Shown here one piece after another: positions 34,460 through 42,632 of a stretch of DNA of 42,632 bases; within the stretch, counting starts at the first letter, position 1; every line of letters starts with the position of its first letter. A program made the position numbers and the translations under genes. Below the pieces are notes generated by a model. The model did no database searches and was not told the origin of the DNA. It saw nothing but the letters and a program-made list of their open reading frames with translations. The stretch is from Gammaproteobacteria bacterium (lineage in GTDB: Bacteria; Pseudomonadota; Gammaproteobacteria; Steroidobacterales; Steroidobacteraceae), in contig JAABQQ010000088.1 of NCBI GenBank assembly GCA_011391405.1, positions 1-42,632 of the forward strand, given 5' to 3'.

Positions 34460-36252
34460 GTGACGGCTTCCGTCGCCGTGCCCATGCCGTCTGCGAATTG
34501 CAGCGCGGCGAGGCGCGCATAGAGATCGTTGGCGCGCACGAGTTCGGCGTGCGTACCCTGCGCGACGATGCGTCCGTGGTCCATGACGACGATGCGGTCG
34601 GCCTGCAGCACCGTCGCGAGCCGGTGCGCGATGATGATCGTCGTGCGGCCCTGCATCAGGTGATCGAGCGCCGCCTGCACCAGCCGCTCGCTTTCCGCAT
34701 CGAGCGCGCTCGTCGCTTCGTCGAGCAGCAGGATCGGCGGATCACGCAGGATCGCGCGCGCGATGGCGATGCGCTGGCGCTGCCCGCCCGAGAGTCGTGT
34801 GCCCCGCTCACCGAGGAAGGTGTCGTAGCCCTCGGGCAGCTTGCGCAGGAACTCGTCAGCGGCGGCTGCCTTCGCGGCGCCTTCCACTTCTGCATCGGCA
34901 GCGCCCGGGCGGCCATAACGGATGTTTTCGCGCGCACTCGCTGCGAACAGCACAGTGTCCTGCGGCACGAGACCGATGCGGCTGCGGACTGCGAGCGGGT
35001 CTGCCTTGGAGATGTCGACGCCGTCGATCAGCACCCGGCCCGACTCCGGGTCGTAGAACCGCAGCAGCAACTGGAACGTCGTGCTCTTGCCCGCGCCCGA
35101 CGGGCCGACGAACGCGACCGTCTCGCCCTTGCGCACCTGCAGGTCGAAGCTGTCCAGCGCCTTCGCTTCGGGGCGGGACGGGTACCGGAACGTGACCTGC
35201 TCGAAGCTGAGTTCGCCGCGCCCGGGCACGGGCAGCGCGACAGGCTGCGCCGGCGCCTGGATCGTGGGTTGCGCGTGCTCGAGTTCGAGCAGGCGTTCCA
35301 TTGCACCGGCGGCACGCTGCACTTCGCCCCACATTTCACTGAGGCTGGCCGCCGCGATCGCCACGTAACCGGCGTACAGCAGGAACTGGCCGAGCTGGCC
35401 GCCGGTCATTTCACCGCGCACCACCGCGTGCGCGCCCATCCAGAGAACGAACGTGATGGCACCGAAGACCAGCATCGTGGCCAGCGCCGTGAGCGTGGAG
35501 CGCGTCCTGGTGCGGCGCACGGCCGCGCCGAAGGAATCTTCGACCGCCGCGTCGAACCGGTTGGTGTTGATCTGCTCCAGCGTGAAGGCCTGCACTGTCT
35601 GCACGGCGTTCAGCGTTTCGTCGGCGATGCTGCTGGTGTCGGCGATGCGATCCTGCGACGTGCGCGAAAGCCGGCGCACGCGGCGGCCCAGCACGATCAA
35701 AGGCACGATGACTACCGGGATCAGCACCACCAGGATCGCGGTGAGCTTGAAGCTCGTCACGCCCAGCATCACGAGGCTGCCGATCAGCGAGAGGGTGGAG
35801 CGCAGCGTGATCGAAAGGTTGACACCCGCGATCGACTGCACCAGCGTCGTGTCCGCCGTCAGTCGCGAGAGCACTTCGCCGATGCGGGTAACTTCGAAGA
35901 ACGCGGGGTCCATGCGGATGACGCGCGCGTAGACGGCCGAGCGCATGTCGGCCACGACGCGTTCGCCGATCCAGCTCACCAGGTAGAAGCGCAGCGCCGC
36001 GAACACGCCAAAGATCGCCGCCGCCGCGAGGAACGCGACGAAGTACTGGTTGATCGTGTCGCTGCTCTTCGACGAGATCCCGTTGTCGATCAGGTAACGC
36101 AGCGCGATCGGCAGTGCCAGCATCGCGGCGGCTGCCACCAGCAGGGCGAGGAGCGCCAGCACCAGGACGCCGCGGTAGGGGCGCAGGTACGGCACCAGGG
36201 CACGCAGGGGACCGAGCGAACGCGATTTCGGGCGGTCTGCGGGGACGCTCAC
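34456..36252 (-). CDS. MsbA-type ABC exporter (fused membrane and ATPase domains)
   Basis: A 598-residue half-transporter. The six-helix membrane domain covers about residues 20-310. The nucleotide-binding domain has Walker A GPSGAGKST, Q-loop LVPQDTVLF, signature LSGGQRQR, Walker B ILLLDEATSALD and the H-loop IIIAHRL. It works as a dimer, exporting lipids, peptides or drugs. The start overlaps the tannase-family gene by 4 bp and the stop overlaps the GNAT gene by 4 bp, so its cargo is likely tied to the adjoining enzymes rather than being the essential lipid A flippase. That last step is inference. Confidence 0.92.
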   Translation of the reverse strand: MSVPADRPKSRSLGPLRALVPYLRPYRGVLVLALLALLVAAAAMLALPIALRYLIDNGISSKSSDTINQYFVAFLAAAAIFGVFAALRFYLVSWIGERVVADMRSAVYARVIRMDPAFFEVTRIGEVLSRLTADTTLVQSIAGVNLSITLRSTLSLIGSLVMLGVTSFKLTAILVVLIPVVIVPLIVLGRRVRRLSRTSQDRIADTSSIADETLNAVQTVQAFTLEQINTNRFDAAVEDSFGAAVRRTRTRSTLTALATMLVFGAITFVLWMGAHAVVRGEMTGGQLGQFLLYAGYVAIAAASLSEMWGEVQRAAGAMERLLELEHAQPTIQAPAQPVALPVPGRGELSFEQVTFRYPSRPEAKALDSFDLQVRKGETVAFVGPSGAGKSTTFQLLLRFYDPESGRVLIDGVDISKADPLAVRSRIGLVPQDTVLFAASARENIRYGRPGAADAEVEGAAKAAAADEFLRKLPEGYDTFLGERGTRLSGGQRQRIAIARAILRDPPILLLDEATSALDAESERLVQAALDHLMQGRTTIIIAHRLATVLQADRIVVMDHGRIVAQGTHAELVRANDLYARLAALQFADGMGTATEAVT

Positions 36253-37736
36253 TGTGCTTTCACAGCGCGGCTGCGCACGCTGCCGTCATTCATCTGCCAG
36301 CGGACCTGCAGCACGTCTGGTGCCTCGTTGCGTTCCACCCACGCTTCGAGCGCAGGCAGCGGATCGAAGTCGACCGACTTCGCTGCAGGACCGGGCTGAA
36401 TGCCGCAGTGGTCGACCCCTGGCAGCATGAAGAGCCGCGCGAACTGCGCAGTCGACTCCGCGCCCCCCATCGTTGCGCGCACTGCGCCGTAATAGTCGAG
36501 CGTGCGCTGCGGCGTGACGAGCGGGTCGGCCCAGCCATGGAACAGCAGCAGCTTGCCGCCGCGCTCGCGGAAGGCAGTCAGGTCAGGATTCGTCGCGTCG
36601 TAGATGCGCGCCATCGTTGCGAGGCGCGGCGGGTCCCGGTCGAAATCGTATTTGCGCACGTCGAAACCCGCCCCGGCATCCGGCACGAAGGCCATGTAGC
36701 GCAGGAAGTCGGTGCCGAAGCGCTCGGCGAGCGAGGGCGCGTTGCTGCCCGGTATGCCCGAGAGCCAGACGGGCCAGTACGGCTCCGAGCCCTTCGGTAC
36801 GCCGCCCGGGTACTGGATACGACCGTCGCCGCTGGTTGCCGGCATGTACCAGTGGTCGAGCACGCCGATTTCCTGCGCCGTCAGGCAGTCGGCTGCCGTG
36901 GCCCCCTTGCATTGCAGTTGCGCCGGCTTCCAGTCGCAGCGGCGGGGATCGTCGATGAGGCCGTCGCGCTGGCCGTCGAGGCCGTCGCAGGTTTCGAGCA
37001 CGGCCTTCGCGACGAGCGGCACCTTGGCGCGCTCGAGGATTTCGCTGCCGTCCGCGGCCGTGTTGGCCTGGACGATCCAGGCCAGCTGCGTGGCGACCAG
37101 CCCGGTGTAATCGAGGGCAGGGGCGCCGGCGATGATGCCGTCGAAGTCGTGCGGAAAACGCTGGGCCGCCATCAAGCCCATGCGACCGCCGGTCGAGCAA
37201 CCGGCGAAATACGAGCGGGCCGCCGGCTTGCGGTAAAAAGCGCGCACCAGGTCGCGGGATACGCGCGTGGTCTCGGTGACGGAGCGCCAGCCCCAATCCG
37301 CTTCGGCACCTGGGTCGTCGAGCGCCCAGCGGCCGTCGGAGACGCTCGTGCCCGAGTGCCCGGAATCCGACGTGGCGGACGCATAGCCCCGGCGCAGGCC
37401 GTGATTCAGTGCATTGACGACACCGGGGCGGTCGGCGTCGAGCGAGCCGCAGAAGCCGCCACAGCCCGCCATGTAGAACTTGCCGTTCCAATCCGCGACC
37501 GGCATCCGCAGTTCGAAGTGGATCGCCTGCGGGATCGTGCCTTGTACGCGGCAGTGCGCCGGAACGTCGCCCACGGCGGCAACTGCCGTCGCCGAGGTGA
37601 TCTTTGCGCCAGGAACGTCCGCTTCGATCAATGCCGAGCAGGGATCAGCGGTCGCCGGGGTGGCGGCGGCGACGAGCAACAGGGCGGCGAGCGCCGCGAT
37701 GCGGGCGGCGAACAGGGCGCAGTTCGGGTCAGGCAT
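36249..37736 (-). CDS. Tannase/feruloyl esterase family protein, secreted
   Basis: A 495-residue exported protein; the ATG at 37734-37736 opens a signal peptide (CALFAARIAALAALLLVAAA, cleavage near TPATA). A GTG at 37769 would add 11 residues. The tannase-family nucleophile motif is GCSTGGRMG, with the late aspartate (GWADPLVTP) and histidine (LPGVDHCG) completing the serine-hydrolase triad; paired cysteines flank them as in the family's CS-D-HC motif. It would cleave aromatic esters such as hydroxycinnamates. An acyl-CoA synthetase 45 bp upstream and the exporter overlapping its end are co-directional. Confidence 0.92.
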   Translation of the reverse strand: MPDPNCALFAARIAALAALLLVAAATPATADPCSALIEADVPGAKITSATAVAAVGDVPAHCRVQGTIPQAIHFELRMPVADWNGKFYMAGCGGFCGSLDADRPGVVNALNHGLRRGYASATSDSGHSGTSVSDGRWALDDPGAEADWGWRSVTETTRVSRDLVRAFYRKPAARSYFAGCSTGGRMGLMAAQRFPHDFDGIIAGAPALDYTGLVATQLAWIVQANTAADGSEILERAKVPLVAKAVLETCDGLDGQRDGLIDDPRRCDWKPAQLQCKGATAADCLTAQEIGVLDHWYMPATSGDGRIQYPGGVPKGSEPYWPVWLSGIPGSNAPSLAERFGTDFLRYMAFVPDAGAGFDVRKYDFDRDPPRLATMARIYDATNPDLTAFRERGGKLLLFHGWADPLVTPQRTLDYYGAVRATMGGAESTAQFARLFMLPGVDHCGIQPGPAAKSVDFDPLPALEAWVERNEAPDVLQVRWQMNDGSVRSRAVKAQ

Positions 37737-37781
37737 GCCTGCAGGATAGGGGCCGGCCGCACCGGCCACAACCGTGGCTCG

Positions 37782-39308
37782 TCACTCCGGCGCGGGGCCG
37801 GGAAACTGCTCGCGCAGCATGCGCTTGAGGATCTTGCCGGACGGGTTGCGCGGCAGCGCGTGCATGAAGACGTACGTCTTCGGCTGCTTGAAGCGCGCCA
37901 GCCGCGATTGGACCAGCGTCCTGAGTTCCTGGACGAGGAGTTCGTCGTCGCCTTTCCAGTCGTCGCCGCGCACGATCACGGCGCAGACGCTTTCGCCCCA
38001 CCTGGGCGAAGGTTGCCCGATCACGCCGACCTCGCGCACACCAGCGTGCCCGCCCAGCACGTCCTCGACCTCGGCCGGGTACACATTCTCGCCGCCCGTG
38101 ATCACCATGTCCTTCGAGCGGTCCTTGATGTAGATGAAGCCCTCGGCGTCGACTTCGGCGATGTCGCCCGTGTGGAACCAGCCTTCGCGGATCGCTTCCT
38201 GCGTCGCGTCCGGGCGATTCCAATAGCCGCTGATCAGGTGCGGGCCGCGCGTGACCACCTCGCCAGGAATCCCAGGCGGTACCGGCGTGCCGGCTTTGTC
38301 GACGACCCGCACGTCGATGCCGAAGTACGGCATGCCGGTGGAGCCGACCTTGGTGCGGGCGTGCTCAGGCGACATCAGGCAGATACCGCCGTGTGTCTCG
38401 GTAAGGCCGTACACCTGCAGGATCTCCACGCCCATGGCCAGGTAGGCCTCGATCAGATTGACCGGGACGGGAGCTGCGCCGCAGATCACCCAGCGCAGCG
38501 CGGACCGTGCAGTCGTCGTGCGCTTCGGGTGCTGGTACATGAGCGCGAGCATCGCCGGCACGGCGAAGAAACCCGTGATCTTTTCGGCATCGACGAGGTC
38601 CCACATGACGCCCGGGTCGAACTGCTTCAGCAGCACCGTCGTCATGCCGCGGTACACGGCCGACATCGCGAGTCCGAGGCCGCCGATGTGGAACAGCGGC
38701 GCAACGATGATGTTGCGTTCCCCATGGCGCAGGTCGGAGGTCGCCAGCATGCTGGCGAGCCATGCGATGTTCGCGGCATGCGACATCAGCGCGCCTTTCG
38801 GCCGGCCGGTCGTGCCGCTCGTGTACATCATGTAGAGAGGATCGGTCCCGGTCGCCCCGATCGGTGGCTCGGCGGTGGCAGCCTCTGCGACGGCGGCGGG
38901 GTAGTCACCCTCGTCGGCGGCCAGCCAGCGGATGTGCGGGAACTGCTGCCGCAGCGGGTCCACCAGGGACTTCTGCTCGGCGGCATAAAGGACTGCGACG
39001 GCGCCGGAATCCATGAGCTGGTACGCGAGTTCCGTCACCGACAGGCGCCAGTTGAGCGCGACGAAGACGAAACCTGCCTTGGCGCACGCGTAGAACGATT
39101 CCATGTACTGCGACTGGTTCGGCATCAGGCAGGCGATGCGCTCGCCCGGCCTGAACTCCATGGCCAGCAGCGTGTTTGCGGTCTGGTTGGCGCGGTCATT
39201 GAGCTGACGGAAGTCGCAGCGTGCGCCCGACGCGGTGTCGACGATGGCCTCCACGCGTGGCCCGATCTTCGCCCGCTCCGTCAAGACCTGTCCGGAATTC
39301 AGCAGCAT
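37782..39308 (-). CDS. AMP-dependent acyl-CoA synthetase
   Basis: A 508-residue member of the ANL superfamily. Adenylation motifs are YTSGTTGRPKGA near residue 165, VYGLTETHGG near 300, GWFHTGDIAEVDAEGF near 385 and the C-terminal hinge/lysine segment PRNPSGKILKR near 490. It activates a carboxylic acid, fatty or aromatic, to its CoA thioester through an acyl-adenylate. A divergent acyl-CoA dehydrogenase starts 113 bp away, which fits acyl-CoA catabolism; the esterase downstream could supply an aromatic acid. The substrate is not determinable here. Confidence 0.93.
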   Translation of the reverse strand: MLLNSGQVLTERAKIGPRVEAIVDTASGARCDFRQLNDRANQTANTLLAMEFRPGERIACLMPNQSQYMESFYACAKAGFVFVALNWRLSVTELAYQLMDSGAVAVLYAAEQKSLVDPLRQQFPHIRWLAADEGDYPAAVAEAATAEPPIGATGTDPLYMMYTSGTTGRPKGALMSHAANIAWLASMLATSDLRHGERNIIVAPLFHIGGLGLAMSAVYRGMTTVLLKQFDPGVMWDLVDAEKITGFFAVPAMLALMYQHPKRTTTARSALRWVICGAAPVPVNLIEAYLAMGVEILQVYGLTETHGGICLMSPEHARTKVGSTGMPYFGIDVRVVDKAGTPVPPGIPGEVVTRGPHLISGYWNRPDATQEAIREGWFHTGDIAEVDAEGFIYIKDRSKDMVITGGENVYPAEVEDVLGGHAGVREVGVIGQPSPRWGESVCAVIVRGDDWKGDDELLVQELRTLVQSRLARFKQPKTYVFMHALPRNPSGKILKRMLREQFPGPAPE

Positions 39309-39421
39309 GCCCCGTCTCCCCCGCTGGCAAGGCCCGTCTTGGACCCAGCGGCAAAACTAGCTGCCTCTGGACAAGAACGCCAGTTTCCTTTGTGATCGTC
39401 GCCTCCTGCGAGGTGAACCCC

Positions 39422-40567
39422 ATGGATGCCTATCGTTCCGCCTGGCTCGACGACGAGCTGGATCTCTTCCGTGACGCCGTCCGGCGCTTCGTCCAGATGG
39501 AAATCGTTCCGCACGATGCGCGCTGGCGCGAGCAGCAGCACGTCGACCGGGAGCTCTGGAATAAGGCAGGTGAAGTCGGCCTGCTGTGCACGGACATCCC
39601 GGCGGAATACGGGGGTGTCGGCGGCGACGTGCGACACGAAGCGATCGTGGCCGAGGAAATGGGCCGGCACGGCATCTCCAGCCTCGGGCATGCGGTGCAC
39701 AGCATCGTCGCGCACTACGTGCTCAATTACGGGACCGAGGCACAGAAGCGGGACTGGTTGTCGCGCATGGCCACGGGCGAACTCGTGGGCGCGATCGCGA
39801 TGACCGAGCCCAGCGCAGGTTCCGACCTGCAGTCGATCCGAGCGCGGGCCGTGCGCGACGGCGACGAATACGTCATCAATGGCTCGAAGACGTTCATCTC
39901 GAACGGCTTGCACGCGGGCCTGGTCGGCGTGGTGGTCAAGACGGATCCGACGCAGGGCTCGCGCGGCATTTCGATCCTGATGGTCGAGACTAAGGGCCTG
40001 CAAGGCTACCGAGTGGGTCGCGTGCTCGACAAGATCGGCCAGAACGGCTGGGACACCGCTGAGCTGTTCTTCGACGAGTGCCGCGTGCCGGCGTCTTGCC
40101 TGCTCGGTCCGGGTGAAGGACAGGGTTTCGTACAGATGATGCGCGACCTGCCGTACGAGCGCGTGCTGCTCGCCATCGGCGGGCTCGGCGCGATGGAATA
40201 CGCGCTCAAGCTCACTGCGGACTACACACGCGAGCGCAAGGTGTTCGGCAAGCCGCTGCTGGAACTGCAGAACACGCGGTTCAAGCTCGCGGAAGTGAAG
40301 ACCAATGTCCACGTCGCCCGCGTCTTCGTCGACGACTGCATCGTCAAGCTGCGTGCAGGCAAGCTCGACACTGTCACCGCCTCGATGGCCAAGTACTGGG
40401 TCACCGACATGCAGAACAAGGTGATGGACGAATGCCTGCAGCTCTTCGGCGGCTACGGCTACACCCGTGAGTACCCGATCTCGCGGCTGTACGTCGATTC
40501 ACGCGTGCAGCGCATCTACGGCGGCGCGAACGAGATCATGAAGGAAATCATCGCGCGGTCGATCTGA
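39422..40567 (+). CDS. Acyl-CoA dehydrogenase
   Basis: A 381-residue flavoenzyme. Signature AIAMTEPSAGSDLQSI contacts FAD, and QLFGGYGYTREYPISRLYVDSRVQRIYGGANEIMKEII is the C-terminal domain. Where medium-chain enzymes have a catalytic glutamate in YEGT this one has YGGA; the glutamate in DLPYERVL (as in long-chain and isovaleryl types) should be the base instead. It oxidises an acyl-CoA to the 2-enoyl-CoA. The ATG at 39422 lies after GCGAGGTG; an upstream frame from 39221 overlaps the divergent synthetase and is not real. Confidence 0.94.
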   Translation: MDAYRSAWLDDELDLFRDAVRRFVQMEIVPHDARWREQQHVDRELWNKAGEVGLLCTDIPAEYGGVGGDVRHEAIVAEEMGRHGISSLGHAVHSIVAHYVLNYGTEAQKRDWLSRMATGELVGAIAMTEPSAGSDLQSIRARAVRDGDEYVINGSKTFISNGLHAGLVGVVVKTDPTQGSRGISILMVETKGLQGYRVGRVLDKIGQNGWDTAELFFDECRVPASCLLGPGEGQGFVQMMRDLPYERVLLAIGGLGAMEYALKLTADYTRERKVFGKPLLELQNTRFKLAEVKTNVHVARVFVDDCIVKLRAGKLDTVTASMAKYWVTDMQNKVMDECLQLFGGYGYTREYPISRLYVDSRVQRIYGGANEIMKEIIARSI

Positions 40568-40627
40568 TAGTCCCGCGATCCCTGCGGTGCGGTGCGGCAC
40601 GTCGCGTCGATCGTCACTGCGCTGCCG

Positions 40628-41026
40628 TCAAGGCTTGCGCTGCAACGCCAGCGCGTACGGGTGCAGCGTGGCCGACATGACCCCGGCGACGACGGCGGGG
40701 TCGGATTCCATGAACTGCCTTGCGGCCGCTTCGCTTTCGGCCTCGAACACCACGAGGCCGAAGGTCGTGTCGAGCGGTTCAGTGGTCTTGCCGGCGAAGA
40801 TCACCTGTCCCGTCTTCACGGATTCGGCGAGGCGAGCGAAGTGCCGGCTGACCGCCTCGTTGTCCGCCTGGGTCCATCTGGCCTGATCGTGGAGCGCGGG
40901 AGCGACCCGCAGCACGTAGACGTACTGCTGCACTTTCGGTGCTTCCTGCGCCTGCGCGGGTAATGGTGTCGCGGCGAGGGTGACCGCGAAGTACGTCATC
41001 GCGATGACTTTCTGCAATGTGCGCAT
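40628..41026 (-). CDS. YciI-like domain protein with signal peptide
   Basis: A 132-residue protein. Residues 1-26 form a signal peptide (VIAMTYFAVTLAATPLPAQA). The remainder is a YciI/dimeric alpha-beta barrel domain: YVYVLRVAP, the segment DNEAVSRHFARLAESVKTGQVIFAGKT, and FGLVVFEAESEAAARQFMESDPAVVAGVMSA with the characteristic histidine and aspartate. Such domains are usually cytoplasmic, so export is a point of interest. Function unknown. Nothing else is visible in the 88 bp upstream. Confidence 0.82.
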   Translation of the reverse strand: MRTLQKVIAMTYFAVTLAATPLPAQAQEAPKVQQYVYVLRVAPALHDQARWTQADNEAVSRHFARLAESVKTGQVIFAGKTTEPLDTTFGLVVFEAESEAAARQFMESDPAVVAGVMSATLHPYALALQRKP

Positions 41027-41114
41027 CCAGATCTCCTTGGACTCCGTGCCGCTCGAGTCGCGACGGCTGGATCATGTCGAGCCGATTTCGATACGCACGC
41101 GCTCCAATGACGTT

Positions 41115-41327
41115 TTACGCAGCAACTTCAACGTATTCCACCCTGCTTGAGGGAGGCGGAATGGGCGCTCCGTCCTCACGCAATCCTTCCAGGTGGAACT
41201 CGATTGCTTCGCGGATTGCCGCCTCGGCATCAGCAAGCGTGGCGCCGGTTGCGACGCAGCCTGGCAGGTCTGGTACATATGCCGAGAAATTCGAGCCTGC
41301 GTCTTCAATTACTACGGCGTAGCGCAT
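41115..41327 (-). CDS. hicB: HicB-type antitoxin, short form
   Basis: A 70-residue HicB N-terminal domain: RYAVVIEDAGSNFSAYVPDLPGCVATGATLADAEAAIREAIEFHLEGL, an RNase-H-like fold that masks the HicA toxin. Many HicB proteins continue into a DNA-binding helix-turn-helix or ribbon-helix-helix domain; here the protein ends at residue 70, so autoregulation must be weak or done otherwise. It lies 10 bp downstream of hicA in the usual order. Confidence 0.9.
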   Translation of the reverse strand: MRYAVVIEDAGSNFSAYVPDLPGCVATGATLADAEAAIREAIEFHLEGLREDGAPIPPPSSRVEYVEVAA

Positions 41328-41337
41328 CGCTGTTACC

Positions 41338-41529
41338 TTACTTTCGCTTCAGACCGGCCTGCTTGAGGATACTGTTGATGGTGCCTGGAGCCAAATCGTC
41401 ACTGGGTTTGCCAGCGACCGTCACCCGACCAGGCTTCGCCAGGTGCTTGAATTGCCGATGGCTCCCGCGCGTCGCAACCAGGCACCAACCTTCGTTTTGC
41501 AGTAACCGGAGGAGCCCACTTACTTTCAT
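41338..41529 (-). CDS. hicA: HicA toxin, mRNA interferase
   Basis: A 63-residue HicA with a double-stranded-RNA-binding-like fold. The catalytic histidine is in the hallmark GSHRQFKH (about residues 22-29), and the C-terminal PGTINSILKQAGL is typical. The toxin cleaves mRNA and is neutralised by the HicB encoded just downstream. The ATG at 41527-41529 has a GGAGG further upstream (about 30 nt), too far to be its ribosome-binding site. The size is normal and the motif intact, so the gene appears functional. Confidence 0.92.
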   Translation of the reverse strand: MKVSGLLRLLQNEGWCLVATRGSHRQFKHLAKPGRVTVAGKPSDDLAPGTINSILKQAGLKRK

Positions 41530-41615
41530 CCGCCGACGTTAGAGTTGGCGAGTTCCTCCGGAAACCTTCGAATGTCTCGCGAATCGACAGATTTGTCGTC
41601 TATTTTTCGAGCTGA

Positions 41616-41711
41616 GCGCGCTGCGCGCCATTGCTGGAATGCCAGTTCGTCGAGCTGGAACTGCAGGTGCGCGGCTCCTTCCGCTACAAGTGGCGCATCC
41701 CACGGTCATGA
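41616..41711 (+). pseudogene. Possible 3' remnant of an unidentified gene, with an ATGA junction
   Basis: On the plus strand a frame ending in a protein-like tail (ECQFVELELQVRGSFRYKWR, then TGA at 41709-41711) overlaps a new ATG at 41708 by 4 bp, the way neighbouring operon genes do. The second frame (MSETTPEHPPSEC) soon runs antisense into the dipeptidase gene and loses protein character. Both look like fragments of two adjacent genes cut by a rearrangement. No family was recognised, and the upstream frame closes at 41613. The rest of the 229-bp gap between hicA and the dipeptidase gene holds nothing else that I can support. Confidence 0.25.
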
Positions 41712-41758
41712 GCGAGACGACGCCGGAGCATCCGCCATCGGAGTGTCCCGCGGCATCG

Positions 41759-42511
41759 TCAACGAGTTCGCGGCAGATCCTTGAAGAACGCGTTGCCGAT
41801 CCGGTACTTCTGCCAGTCGCGGCAGTCGTAGTGCCACCACTCGTCGTCGTTGACGGTGAAGCCTTCCGCCTCCATCGTCGTGCGCAGCAGGTCGCGCGCC
41901 GCGCGTTGTTCCGCTTTGCCGCCCGCGTAGTCCGGATGCGCGCGCTCCGAGAATTCGTCGTAGCCGCTCGGCATCGGTACCTCCAGGCCCGTTTTCAGGT
42001 CGAACAGGCTCAGGTCGATCGCGCAGCCCCGGTTGTGACGTGAGCCGGTTGCCGGGTCGGCCACGAAGTTCCGTTGCTCGGACGGCGTCGCGTCCCAGAA
42101 CATTCTGGTGACGTACCAGGGCCGGTAACCGTCGAACAGCAGCAGTCCGTACCCGTGCGCCTGCAGGACACGGTTCGCTCGTACTACGGCCTCGGCTGCC
42201 GGACGTTGCAGGAAGACCCGGGCTTCGGGATAGATCGGCGCACGCAGGAAGTTGTCGGAGCCCGCGTAACGCACGTCGAGCCGCAGGCCCGGGTCGAGCG
42301 TGACGACTTCCACCAGGTCGGTGTCCAGGAACTCGCCGGTTTCCTCCGGCGGCAGCGCCCGCAGCGCATCGGCCCGCAACTGCTCCAGCTTGCTGACCGG
42401 CAAGGCCGGCACCGGATATCGCGACGAGGATCCGGCGCAAGCCGACAGCAGGACTGCCAGGAGCCCCGCAGCCAGTGCTGCACGCAGCCCGTCGCGCGCG
42501 CGCACGCTCAT
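41759..42511 (-). CDS. D-alanyl-D-alanine dipeptidase (VanX/DdpX family), lipoprotein
   Basis: A 250-residue zinc dipeptidase. The start at 42509-42511 gives a lipoprotein signal ending in Cys25 (LLAVLLSACAGSS). Zinc ligands are in SRHNRGCAID (SxHxxGxAxD) and the catalytic glutamate and last histidine in DEWWHYD. It hydrolyses D-Ala-D-Ala. As a lone chromosomal lipoprotein without vanH/vanA-type neighbours it more likely recycles or scavenges peptidoglycan dipeptide than gives glycopeptide resistance. A start at 42568 would place the lipobox too deep. The 121 bp upstream to the window end show no gene. Confidence 0.92.
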   Translation of the reverse strand: MSVRARDGLRAALAAGLLAVLLSACAGSSSRYPVPALPVSKLEQLRADALRALPPEETGEFLDTDLVEVVTLDPGLRLDVRYAGSDNFLRAPIYPEARVFLQRPAAEAVVRANRVLQAHGYGLLLFDGYRPWYVTRMFWDATPSEQRNFVADPATGSRHNRGCAIDLSLFDLKTGLEVPMPSGYDEFSERAHPDYAGGKAEQRAARDLLRTTMEAEGFTVNDDEWWHYDCRDWQKYRIGNAFFKDLPRTR

Positions 42512-42632
42512 GCCGGTATCCGATCGCAAAGGGAAGTCTGGAGTTCCGCGGCTCGCATGGCTGTGCATTGTCGGGGTGGCGGGCTCGCTGCGGCAATCGC
42601 CGCGTCCGCTACGCCCGATCGCCCTCGCGGGC

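Noticed and set aside
34456-36252. Essential lipid A flippase MsbA
   Set aside because: No lpxK or other lipid A gene is adjacent, and the gene is embedded in an esterase/acetyltransferase/peptidase operon; only the exporter class can be supported.
36114-39395. Very long plus-strand open frame (1093 codons)
   Set aside because: It is the GC-rich antisense shadow of the tannase-family and acyl-CoA synthetase genes, both of which show complete catalytic motifs on the minus strand.
41759-42511. Vancomycin-resistance vanX in a resistance cluster
   Set aside because: No vanH, vanA/B-type ligase or vanRS genes are near and the protein is a predicted lipoprotein; a peptidoglycan-scavenging role is more likely.

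Overview
The window is GC-rich, densely packed bacterial chromosome. The protein repertoire (paired M16 peptidases, DUF885 protein, DUF481 protein, D-Ala-D-Ala dipeptidase, Hya/Hup-type hydrogenase) suggests an aerobic gammaproteobacterium, perhaps near Steroidobacterales/Xanthomonadales. That placement is inference from gene content only; no rRNA or other marker gene is present.

Layout. (1) 1-3966: histidine-degradation genes: the 3' part of a bifunctional formiminotransferase-cyclodeaminase and hutU. Between them lie a tRNA-like 3'-half fragment and a HigB/HigA toxin-antitoxin pair. (2) 3990-4115: fourteen 9-bp tandem repeats between convergent genes. (3) 4116-8586, minus strand: a four-gene 2-oxoacid:acceptor oxidoreductase (gamma, alpha, beta, and a GltD-like flavoprotein fused to a two-cluster ferredoxin). 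(4) 8767-17014: envelope and housekeeping genes: DUF885 protein, two M16 peptidase-family proteins, an NAD(P)-binding protein, an MscS-type channel and a DUF481 protein. (5) 17383-23766: a complete structural operon for a membrane-bound, oxygen-tolerant [NiFe] uptake hydrogenase with five accessory functions on four genes (HyaD, HyaE, HyaF, and rubredoxin fused to HybE/HupJ). The HypABCDEF factors must be elsewhere. (6) 23773-31727: a glutamine-synthetase-like gamma-glutamyl ligase, an aldehyde dehydrogenase and an iron alcohol dehydrogenase on the minus strand, divergent from a TRAP transporter (dctPQM). Together they look like uptake and oxidation of an amine or amino alcohol through gamma-glutamyl intermediates. 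(7) 31734-39308, minus strand: acyl-CoA synthetase, tannase-family esterase, ABC exporter, GNAT acetyltransferase, M81 (MlrC-type) peptidase and UspA, several joined by 4-bp overlaps. A divergent acyl-CoA dehydrogenase sits at 39422. (8) 40628-42511: a secreted YciI-like protein, a HicA/HicB pair and a D-Ala-D-Ala dipeptidase lipoprotein.

The most unusual non-coding structure is at 25024-25395, between the aldehyde and alcohol dehydrogenase genes. Two long palindromes share the same 18-nt loop in opposite orientation, but their stems differ at many positions with pairing fully preserved. Other items worth attention are the six-cysteine proximal-cluster signature of the hydrogenase small subunit, the graded 9-bp repeat, the tRNA fragment inside the hut locus, a 16-bp palindrome in the control region of the amine/TRAP locus, and two protein-like scars (2143-2298 and 41616-41758).
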